DNA of 5,505 bases from Nocardioidaceae bacterium (lineage in GTDB: Bacteria; Actinomycetota; Actinomycetes; Propionibacteriales; Nocardioidaceae): positions 1-5,505 of the forward strand of contig JAOPXA010000159.1 in the NCBI GenBank assembly GCA_025965395.1. The letters are read 5' to 3'. Below the pieces are notes generated by a model, which was not told where the DNA came from, did no database searches, and saw nothing but the letters and a program-made list of their open reading frames with translations. Each line of letters begins with the position of its first letter. Within the stretch, counting starts at the first letter, position 1. Positions 1 to 4,769 of this stretch are shown piece after piece. The position numbers and the translations under genes are program-made.

Positions 1-134
1 TGTCCCACTCGCACCGACGTACGAAGCGTCGTTTTGATCCCAACATCCAGCGCGTGCGCGCCGTTGTAAACGGAACGCCCAAGCGTCTCAACGTCTGCAC
101 CTCCTGCCTGAAGGCCGGCAAGGTCCGCCGCTAG
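1..134 (+). CDS. rpmB: 50S ribosomal protein L28, 3' part (5' end outside window)
   Basis: L28 is a structural protein of the large ribosomal subunit. The reading frame enters the window in mid-codon; the first complete codon is at 3 and 43 residues are readable before the TAG stop at 132-134. The visible part starts with [16 protein letters not shown] and ends with [15 protein letters not shown], both hallmarks of L28. The CxxC (CTSC) near the C-terminus is the second half of the zinc knuckle of the zinc-binding L28 type; the first cysteine pair would lie in the missing N-terminal part, roughly 20 residues. The gene is followed 15 nt later by a hairpin terminator. Identification is secure; which rpmB paralogue it is, if the genome has two, cannot be decided here. 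Confidence 0.95.
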   Translation, partial: SHSHRRTKRRFDPNIQRVRAVVNGTPKRLNVCTSCLKAGKVRR

Positions 135-149
135 AACTCGCACCACCAG

Positions 150-179
150 AAGCGCCCCCGCGTCCGCGCAGGGGCGCTT
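150..179 (+). terminator. Hairpin terminator after rpmB
   Basis: A perfect 9-bp inverted repeat, AAGCGCCCC (150-158) and GGGGCGCTT (171-179), encloses a 12-nt loop and begins 15 nt after the rpmB stop. It is followed by only one further T, so the U-tail is weak, which is common in high-GC actinobacterial terminators. Its position and stability support termination of rpmB transcription. Confidence 0.7.
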
Positions 180-217
180 TGCTGCGTCCCCCGCCACCGC
201 CCTGCTCCCCCTCCTCC

Positions 218-285
218 TCCGCTGAGAGTGACGTTTTGGTCGCGCCGCGCCGGGGTCCAACAGCCAAAACGTCACTCCCAGCGGA
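218..285 (-). repeat. 68-bp hairpin element, copy A (downstream of the HTH-cupin gene)
   Basis: Two 22-nt arms (218-239 and 264-285) are inverted repeats with a single mismatch (a225 opposite c278), and one more base pair is possible outside (217/286). The arms contain GAGTGACGTTTTGG and its complement; the loop is 24 nt (240-263). The element ends one base before the TAA stop (287-289) of the regulator gene, which reads leftwards into it. Read on the minus strand it matches copy B (1844-1911) at 61 of 68 positions by my count: 20/22 in one arm, 22/22 in the other and 19/24 in the loop. I do not recognise a named repeat family. It resembles a REP/MITE-type palindromic element or a 3'-UTR hairpin. 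No T-run follows either arm, so it is not a canonical intrinsic terminator. Confidence 0.85.
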
Positions 286-286
286 G

Positions 287-868
287 TTAGGGCGCTTTCG
301 TACGTTTGGCGGGTCCTGCGCGCACATGCATGCGTTCGCCTTGCGGACCGAACAGGATGAGTAGCTCGACCGGGTTGCCGTCGGCGCTCCCCAACCAATG
401 CGGGACGCGCGTGTCGAACTCGGCCGCCTCGCCGTGCGCCATGACGATGTCGTGCTCGGCGAGCGCCAGACGCAACTGACCCGACAGGACGTAGACCCAC
501 TCGAATCCCTCGTGCGTCTTCTGCTCGGGCTCTGTTTTTGTCGCCGCGAGGACGGCCCGGTATGCCTGCAGGCCTCCGGCTCGGGCACTCAGCGGGGTGA
601 AGGTCGACTCGCCACGCCTGACCGCACCGCGCCGCACACGGGGATCCGCGACGGGTTCCTTGAGAAGCTCATCCATGGAGACGCCGAGCGCGCGCACGAT
701 CGGCACGAGCAGCTCGAGGCTCGGCTTGCGCTGGCCACTCTCGAGCCGCGAGAGGGTGCTGACCGAGATGCCCGTCGTGCGCGAGAGCTTGGCCAGGGTG
801 ACGTCCTTCTCGTTGCGGGCAGCCTTGAGGCGAGCGGCAACCGAGGCGATGACGGGTTCGATGTCCAT
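287..868 (-). CDS. HTH (XRE-type) transcriptional regulator with C-terminal cupin domain
   Basis: This 193-aa protein probably binds DNA through its N-terminal domain and senses a small ligand with its C-terminal cupin. The XRE helix-turn-helix spans about residues 10-67, with the core at 24-45 (TLAKLSRTTG, then SVSTLSRLESG) and the RKPSLELL segment typical of HTH_3 domains. A basic linker (78-86) leads to a cupin barrel at about 105-178, containing THEGFEWVYVLSG (118-130) and FDTRVPHW (151-158). His119, Glu123 and His157 are possible metal-site residues. The ATG at 866-868 fits the usual N-terminal length of the family, and the TAA stop is at 287-289. It is divergent from the flavoprotein gene, with 66 bp between the start codons, so it most likely regulates itself and that gene. 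The ligand cannot be deduced. Family assignment is secure; the regulatory target is inference from context. Confidence 0.9.
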   Translation of the reverse strand: MDIEPVIASVAARLKAARNEKDVTLAKLSRTTGISVSTLSRLESGQRKPSLELLVPIVRALGVSMDELLKEPVADPRVRRGAVRRGESTFTPLSARAGGLQAYRAVLAATKTEPEQKTHEGFEWVYVLSGQLRLALAEHDIVMAHGEAAEFDTRVPHWLGSADGNPVELLILFGPQGERMHVRAGPAKRTKAP

Positions 869-872
869 GGGT

Positions 873-889
873 CAATAGTTGCAGTATTG
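873..889. promoter_or_regulatory. Imperfect dyad next to the regulator start (secondary operator candidate)
   Basis: CAATA (873-877) and TATTG (885-889) form a 5-bp inverted repeat around GTTGCAG. The dyad lies five bases upstream of the regulator's start codon and directly abuts the second dyad at 890-903. It could be an autoregulatory site or chance in the only AT-richer patch of the region. Confidence 0.25.
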
Positions 890-903
890 GCAAAACGGTT
901 TGC
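890..903. promoter_or_regulatory. Operator-like dyad GCAAAACGGTTTGC between the divergent genes
   Basis: This 14-bp sequence is symmetric at 12 of 14 positions (GCAAA.CG.TTTGC) and is centred on a CG step close to the middle of the 66-bp intergenic region. It covers the expected -35 position for the flavoprotein promoter whose -10 candidate is at 915-920, so a bound repressor would block that promoter. The neighbouring HTH-cupin protein is the obvious candidate ligand. The site is predicted from symmetry and position only. Confidence 0.4.
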
Positions 904-914
904 TCATCGACGCC

Positions 915-920
915 TACAGT
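915..920 (+). promoter_or_regulatory. Possible -10 element (TACAGT) for the flavoprotein gene
   Basis: TACAGT fits the loose TANNNT -10 pattern of actinobacterial housekeeping promoters and lies 14 nt before the start codon at 935. I see no clear -35. If this is the true -10, the transcript would have a leader of only a few bases, which would fit the unusually close GGAGG-ATG spacing noted for the gene. Confidence 0.25.
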
Positions 921-934
921 CCCAGGCTGGAGGC

Positions 935-1834
935 ATGAACACATACGACGTAGCCATTGTCGGCGGAGGCCCCGCCGGCCTCAGTGCAGCCACGGTCCTC
1001 GGCAGGATGCGCAGGAACGTCGTGCTGATCGATGCGGGCGAACCCGTCAACGCGGCCGCGGCCCATTCGCAGGGCTTTTTCACGCGCGACGGGGAGTCGC
1101 CTCTCAGGCTGCTCGAGCTGGGTCGGGCCGAGGCGGCTTCCTACGGCACGCGGATCATCGACGACTACGTGACCGAGATCGTGCCGGGCGGGTCATTCAC
1201 GATCGTGACGGCCGGGGGCGAACGGCTCTCGGGCAACCAGGTCGTGCTTACGACGGGTGTACGAATGGAGTTCCCCGACATCATTGGGCTCGAGAAACAC
1301 TGGGGCAATGATGTCGCGCACTGCCCGTTTTGTCATGGGTGGGAGCTTCGGGACCGTCCGACTGTGATGACCATGACGAAGCCGATGGAGATCCACAAGG
1401 CATTCATGATCGCTGAGCTGACCGACCAGCTCACCGTGCTCATCGCGACGGACGTCGATATGGATGCCGTCGACCAAGCGAGCATCGACAAGCTCGTCGC
1501 GCTCGGCGTGAGCCTTCGCCACGGCGACGCTCGAGAGTTCGTGTCCGAGGGTGGCGCGCTGTCTGGGGTAGAGCTGGCCGACGGGTCACTCATACCGGCC
1601 ACGGGCGCATACATCTCACCTTCGATTGCGGGTGTATCTCCGCTTGCCGTGGCGTTGAACCTCGATCTCAACGACACGCCCATGGGTCTGGCCATCGCCA
1701 CCGATGCGGCTGGCCGCACCAGCATGCCGGGCGTATGGGCTACGGGTCAGGCGGCGGATACCTCCATGCAGATCGTGACCTCGGCGGCGGGCGGTTACAA
1801 GCTTGCCGCCGAGATCTTCCGCTCGCTCCTCTGA
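935..1834 (+). CDS. Thioredoxin-reductase-like FAD-dependent oxidoreductase with CPFC redox motif
   Basis: This 299-aa flavoprotein resembles low-molecular-weight thioredoxin reductases, usually about 300-320 aa. The FAD-binding motif GGGPAG is at residues 10-15 and a conserved family segment with FFTRDG follows at about 68-73. The redox pair Cys130-Pro-Phe-Cys133 sits in HCPFCHGWELRD, and the second FAD motif GVWATGQAAD is at 266-275 (Gln where Asp or Asn is usual). The NADPH-domain glycine motif (GxGxxA) is missing: residues 144-156 read VMTMTKPMEIHKA. The electron donor may therefore not be NADPH, or the protein may act as a thiol oxidase using O2; both are inference. The frame stays open upstream to 398, but the FAD motif fixes the start at ATG 935. 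A GGAGG at 929-933 leaves only one base before it. The gene is divergent from the HTH-cupin regulator, its likely controller. The partner dithiol is unknown; it need not be thioredoxin. Confidence 0.88.
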   Translation: MNTYDVAIVGGGPAGLSAATVLGRMRRNVVLIDAGEPVNAAAAHSQGFFTRDGESPLRLLELGRAEAASYGTRIIDDYVTEIVPGGSFTIVTAGGERLSGNQVVLTTGVRMEFPDIIGLEKHWGNDVAHCPFCHGWELRDRPTVMTMTKPMEIHKAFMIAELTDQLTVLIATDVDMDAVDQASIDKLVALGVSLRHGDAREFVSEGGALSGVELADGSLIPATGAYISPSIAGVSPLAVALNLDLNDTPMGLAIATDAAGRTSMPGVWATGQAADTSMQIVTSAAGGYKLAAEIFRSLL

Positions 1835-1843
1835 CCCCCTTCC

Positions 1844-1911
1844 TCCGGTGAGAGTGACGTTTTGGCTGTCAGACCACGGCGAGTCGCGACCAAAACGTCA
1901 CTCTCAGCGGA
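1844..1911 (+). repeat. 68-bp hairpin element, copy B (downstream of the flavoprotein gene)
   Basis: Two 22-nt arms (1844-1865 and 1890-1911) are inverted repeats with one mismatch (g1848 opposite g1907) around a 24-nt loop (1866-1889), the same arm and loop lengths as copy A. It starts 9 nt after the flavoprotein's TGA stop and ends 28 nt before the thiL stop, in a convergent gap. A further interrupted pairing (CCCCCTT at 1835-1841 with AAGGGG at 1911-1916) could extend the stem. The loop contains GTCGCGAC, an 8-bp palindrome. Copy A has the same orientation relative to its own upstream gene. Transposition remnant, RNA stability or processing hairpin, and two-way transcription barrier all remain possible. 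Confidence 0.85.
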
Positions 1912-1939
1912 AGGGGTGCGCATCGGAGTTCGTGAGGGG

Positions 1940-2881
1940 TCAGCGGAAGTGTTGGTGGCTCTCGCCCGGGTATGTGTCGCCGTCCACGGTCACACCTTCG
2001 CCGTCGAGCACCATGCCGATGCGGGTCCACCCCGTCGGCAACTCGGTCTGCGAGCTGAATGTCGCGACAAGCGCATAGTCGTCGCCACCGCTGAGAAGGA
2101 ACGTCAGCGGATCGACGCCGAGCGCCTCGCCCACGGTCGCCACCGGCGCGGCGATCTCCAGCAGCCCAGACTCCAGGTTGATCGCGACACCACTCGCCCG
2201 CGCGATGTGCCCCAGATCGCCCAGCAAGCCGTCACTGACGTCAATCATCGACGTCGCCCCAGCGTTCGACGCTTGGGGCCCGGCTGCATACGGCGGGTGC
2301 GGCAGCCGATGCGCCTCGACGACCGCCTTCGGTGACCTAAAGCCCCGACTCAACGCCGCAAACCCAGCGCCAGCCCAACCAAGTCGGCCGGCAAAAGCAA
2401 CCACGTCGCCGGGCATCGCTCCCCCACGTATGACAGGCCGGTGCGCCTCGCCCATGACCGTCACAGCGATCACGATCTGATCAGAAGCAGTCACGTCGCC
2501 ACCGACGATCACGGCACCGACGTGCGACGCCTCTTCCACGAGGCCGCGGTTGAAGTCACGCACCCAGCCCATCGGCAGGATGCCGGGCACCCCGAAACCG
2601 ACGGTCAGCGACCGCGCCACTCCACCCATGGCGGCGATGTCGGACAGGTTGACGGCGGCCGCCTTGCGACCCACTTCATACGCGCTCGACCAGTCGCGAC
2701 GGAAGTGCCGACCCTCGATGAGGAGGTCGGTCGAGACGAGGTAGGTGCCGTCGACGACACTCAGGTGAGCAGCATCATCGCCAGGTCCGATGAGCACGTG
2801 CTCGGCGGTTCCTTGGGCGGCGCTGATCTCCGCGATGAGGCCAAACTCTCCGGCGTCTGCGACGGTGTCTCCAGTTTCCAT
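1940..2881 (-). CDS. thiL: Thiamine-monophosphate kinase
   Basis: ThiL phosphorylates thiamine monophosphate with ATP to thiamine pyrophosphate, the last step of the cytosolic cofactor pathway. The 313-aa protein has the normal family length and the full motif set of the PurM/ThiL fold: GPGDDAA (32-38), STDLLIEGRHF (50-60), NLSDIAAMGG (78-87), VGGDVT (126-131), IDVSDGLLGDLGHI (213-226) and LSGGDDYALV (263-272). The Asp-rich motifs bind Mg2+ and the phosphates. The ATG at 2879-2881 is preceded on the minus strand by GGGGAG (2891-2896) at 9 nt spacing, and the TGA stop is at 1940-1942. No TPP-riboswitch-like leader is visible in the 94 bp upstream. It is divergent from the Lrp-domain gene and convergent with the flavoprotein gene. 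Confidence 0.97.
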   Translation of the reverse strand: METGDTVADAGEFGLIAEISAAQGTAEHVLIGPGDDAAHLSVVDGTYLVSTDLLIEGRHFRRDWSSAYEVGRKAAAVNLSDIAAMGGVARSLTVGFGVPGILPMGWVRDFNRGLVEEASHVGAVIVGGDVTASDQIVIAVTVMGEAHRPVIRGGAMPGDVVAFAGRLGWAGAGFAALSRGFRSPKAVVEAHRLPHPPYAAGPQASNAGATSMIDVSDGLLGDLGHIARASGVAINLESGLLEIAAPVATVGEALGVDPLTFLLSGGDDYALVATFSSQTELPTGWTRIGMVLDGEGVTVDGDTYPGESHQHFR

Positions 2882-2888
2882 ACGGACA

Positions 2889-2917
2889 TTCTCCCCGATC
2901 TGTCTGTGCGGTAACGT
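2889..2917 (+). promoter_or_regulatory. Weak promoter candidate for the Lrp-domain / DUF3515 gene pair
   Basis: TAACGT at 2912-2917 fits the TANNNT -10 pattern, and TTCTCC at 2889-2894 lies 17 bp upstream as a poor -35. A promoter must lie in this 94-bp divergent gap, since the genes on either side start here. This particular assignment is weak. Confidence 0.25.
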
Positions 2918-2975
2918 GAACGCGGCGCACGAAGCGCGCGATTCTTCACCACAAGCGCGACCACGGAGGAAAACG

Positions 2976-3212
2976 ATGACCGTTCAGGCATACATCCTGA
3001 TTCAGACCGAGGTCGGCAAGTCATCCGAAGTGGCACTCGCGATCGCCAAGATCAGCGGGATCACGATGTCCGAGGACGTCACCGGCCCGTATGACGTCAT
3101 CGTCCGTGCCGAAGGCCCCACGATCGACGAGCTCGGCAAGACGGTCGTGTCGAAGGTGCAGTCCATCCCCGGCATCACGCGCACCCTGACGTGCCCCGTC
3201 GTCCACCTGTAG
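2976..3212 (+). CDS. Stand-alone Lrp/AsnC ligand-binding (RAM) domain protein
   Basis: This 78-aa protein is an Lrp/AsnC effector-binding domain without the DNA-binding helix-turn-helix. It starts MTVQAYILIQTEVG, the usual first beta strand of the RAM fold, followed by a helix (about 18-27). The GPYDVIVRAEG segment (37-47) and the closing PGITRTLTCPVV (65-76) are typical. Such domains form dimers and higher oligomers and bind amino acids or related ligands at the interfaces, and small stand-alone versions may modulate full-length Lrp proteins. No ligand can be inferred here. The ATG is well supported by GGAGGA at 2965-2970 with 5 nt spacing; longer in-frame starts back to 2790 would run into divergent thiL. 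Its end overlaps the DUF3515 gene by 22 nt, so the two are probably co-transcribed and translationally coupled. Confidence 0.92.
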   Translation: MTVQAYILIQTEVGKSSEVALAIAKISGITMSEDVTGPYDVIVRAEGPTIDELGKTVVSKVQSIPGITRTLTCPVVHL

Positions 3213-3658
3213 TCCTGCTGAGGGCGCTCGCCGCCGCGCTGGTGCTGGGCACCGTCGTCGGCTGCAGCGCACAGGTCGCGGTCAAGCCGTATGTGATCGA
3301 TGAGGCTTCGATCGCTGCGTGCGACACGTTCTACCAGGACCTTCCCACGACGCTGGCGGGCCAAAAAAGCGCCGAGGTGGTCGCCGATCGGGCCGCAGCT
3401 TGGGGTGACCCGGCCATTATTGTGCGCTGCGGCGTCGAAGCACCCACTGCACTGACCCTTGACGCGCGCTGCGACTACGTCAGCGGCATTGGATGGTTCA
3501 GTGAGCGCGCGGGCAAGGACTACCTGTTCACGACCATCGGCCGTACGTTCTTCGTCAGCGTCCAGGTGCCAGCGGCGTATGAGCCTGCGGCCGACGTGCT
3601 CGTGGAGCTGGCCAAGCCGATCGCTGCGCACGACCCGGTCGTCAAGGACTGCGTCTAG
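3191..3658 (+). CDS. DUF3515 family lipoprotein
   Basis: This 155-aa protein of unknown function is probably anchored to the outer face of the cytoplasmic membrane. A short basic N-terminus (PRRPP) and hydrophobic stretch (about 7-22) end in the lipobox VVGC, with Cys25 as the lipidated residue. The mature part has Cys44, Cys80, Cys94 and Cys154, enough for two disulfides, and the segment AAWGDPAIIVRCGVEAP (69-85) that marks the actinobacterial DUF3515 family. The start is GTG 3191, inside the preceding gene; no later ATG or GTG would keep the signal peptide, and no separate ribosome binding site is evident. This suggests translational coupling. The last bases overlap ddl on the other strand: both genes stop in the same CTAG (3655-3658). 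Proximity to ddl suggests, but does not show, a cell-envelope role. Confidence 0.87.
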   Translation: MPRRPPVVLLRALAAALVLGTVVGCSAQVAVKPYVIDEASIAACDTFYQDLPTTLAGQKSAEVVADRAAAWGDPAIIVRCGVEAPTALTLDARCDYVSGIGWFSERAGKDYLFTTIGRTFFVSVQVPAAYEPAADVLVELAKPIAAHDPVVKDCV

Positions 3659-4713
3659 CGCAAGCCCGTGTCCCGCTGGAGCGCCAGCTGGATGAGGCGA
3701 TCGACCAGCTCGGCATACGGGACGCCGGACTTCTCCCACAGGGACGGGAACATCGAGAACGGCGTGAAGCCGGGCATCGTGTTGATCTCGTTGATCACCA
3801 GACCGTCGTCGGTCAGGAAGAAGTCGACCCGCGCCAAGCCCTCGCACGCAAGCGCCTCGAACGCGATCACGGCATAGCGCTGGATACGTTCGCGGATGCT
3901 GTCGGGGATGTCCGCCGGAACTTGGTTGATGCCGGAGCCGTCGAGATACTTGGACTCGAAGTCGTAGAACTCGTGGGCGGAGCCCACCGCAACGCTGATC
4001 TCACCCACGACGCTTGCCTCGGCGCTGCCGTCTGGCCGCTGAAGCACGCCGCACTCGAGCTCTCTTTTGCCCTTGGCGGCCGCCTCGATGATGACCTTGG
4101 GATCGAACTCGCGGGCCCGCTCGATCGCCGCGTCGATGTCTTCCCACTGGGAGACCATCGTGACGCCGGAGCTCGACCCCGCCCGCGCCGGCTTGACGAA
4201 GACCGGCAGGCCCAGGGCATTGATGCGGGCCAGCGACCGCTCGCGGCCACTTGGCCACTGGCGCGCCTGGATCGTGACGAACGGAAGCTGAGGCAGGCCC
4301 GCCGCAGCGAACTCGGTCTTGGCGAACGGCTTGTCCATGCCGACCGAGCTGGCGAGCACACCGGCACCGACGTAGCGGACGTTGACCATCTCGAGGAGGC
4401 CCTGGATGGTGCCGTCCTCGCCCCACGGCCCGTGCAGGAGAGGGAAGACCGCGTCGTAGGTCGAGAGTCGCTCCCACGGCACGGTGGGCCGGTCGTCACG
4501 CACCTCGGGGAGGGTGCCGGGAGCAAGATCGGGCCACGACGCATCGTCGGCAACCCAGCGCCCGTCGTGGGTGATGCCGATCGATTCGACGTCATACTTG
4601 TCGCGATCGATGACAGCGAGCACCTCGCGCGCGGTGAGGCAGGAGACGCCGTGCTCGCTAGACCGGCCACCGAAGACCACCGCGATGCGCGGGCGGGAAG
4701 ACTGGATGTTCAT
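3655..4713 (-). CDS. ddl: D-alanine--D-alanine ligase
   Basis: Ddl is a cytosolic ATP-grasp enzyme joining two D-alanines for the peptidoglycan stem peptide. The 352-aa length is normal. Visible motifs are FGGRSSEH (14-21, substrate-binding Glu20), HGPWGEDG (94-101), VGAGVLASSVGMDK (115-128), the ATP loop KPARAGSSSGV (174-184), YDFESKY (250-256), RVDFF (295-299) and the Mg2+-binding NEINTMPGFT (308-317). Tyr256 in the DFESKY loop is the residue type associated with D-Ala-D-Ala rather than D-Ala-D-lactate ligases, so a conventional, glycopeptide-susceptible precursor is expected. The start is ATG 4711-4713. The open frame runs further upstream, but that part overlaps gpsA and lacks Ddl similarity. 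The ribosome binding site is poor: AGGG lies in a small GGGT/ACCC hairpin just before the start. The gene sits 56 bp downstream of gpsA and is probably in its operon. Confidence 0.97.
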   Translation of the reverse strand: MNIQSSRPRIAVVFGGRSSEHGVSCLTAREVLAVIDRDKYDVESIGITHDGRWVADDASWPDLAPGTLPEVRDDRPTVPWERLSTYDAVFPLLHGPWGEDGTIQGLLEMVNVRYVGAGVLASSVGMDKPFAKTEFAAAGLPQLPFVTIQARQWPSGRERSLARINALGLPVFVKPARAGSSSGVTMVSQWEDIDAAIERAREFDPKVIIEAAAKGKRELECGVLQRPDGSAEASVVGEISVAVGSAHEFYDFESKYLDGSGINQVPADIPDSIRERIQRYAVIAFEALACEGLARVDFFLTDDGLVINEINTMPGFTPFSMFPSLWEKSGVPYAELVDRLIQLALQRDTGLR

Positions 4714-4741
4714 CGGGTATGACCCTACCGGTGCGGACCGA

Positions 4742-4768
4742 CGACGCGTCCGAGCCTCGAACGCGTCG
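4742..4768 (-). other. Intercistronic hairpin between gpsA and ddl
   Basis: A perfect 8-bp inverted repeat, CGACGCGT (4742-4749) and ACGCGTCG (4761-4768), is continued inside by one C-A mismatch and then CGA/TCG pairs closing a GCC loop. It begins one base after the gpsA TGA stop and lies entirely in the 56-bp gap before ddl. No T-run follows on the minus strand, so it may be a partial terminator, an mRNA processing or stability element, or a protein site (ACGCGT core). Confidence 0.5.
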
Positions 4769-4769
4769 C

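Larger units (their letters stand above)
218..1911. other. Two-gene redox module bracketed by inverted copies of a 68-bp element
   Basis: The divergent regulator/flavoprotein pair is flanked almost exactly by the two 68-bp elements in inverted orientation. The outer neighbours, rpmB and thiL, are housekeeping genes. This is the geometry of a cassette with terminal inverted repeats. It is equally the geometry expected if each gene of the pair simply carries the same 3' hairpin in the same sense. No transposase or integrase is present, and I found no matching direct repeats at the outer edges (ctcctcc before 218, aggggtg from 1912). The cassette reading is therefore inference; the bracketing itself is directly visible. 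Confidence 0.35.

Noticed and set aside
398..934. Upstream in-frame extension of the flavoprotein, giving a 478-aa frame
   Set aside because: The extension is antisense to the HTH-cupin gene, has no recognisable domain, and the FAD motif demands an N-terminus at 935.
218..1911. CRISPR or tandem repeat array
   Set aside because: Only two copies exist, far apart and inverted, with genes rather than spacers between them.
1862..2335. Plus-strand open frame starting inside repeat copy B and running opposite thiL
   Set aside because: Arg-rich shadow of thiL beginning within a hairpin element; no start context and no similarity recognised.
2882..2975. TPP riboswitch upstream of thiL
   Set aside because: The leader is too short and shows neither the conserved THI-box segments nor long-range pairing.
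3002..3847. Long minus-strand open frame opposite the Lrp-domain and DUF3515 genes
   Set aside because: GC-rich shadow frame crossing three well-identified genes, with no domain-like sequence.
3922..4722. Long plus-strand open frame opposite ddl
   Set aside because: Antisense shadow produced by the GC-biased third positions of ddl; no recognisable protein features.
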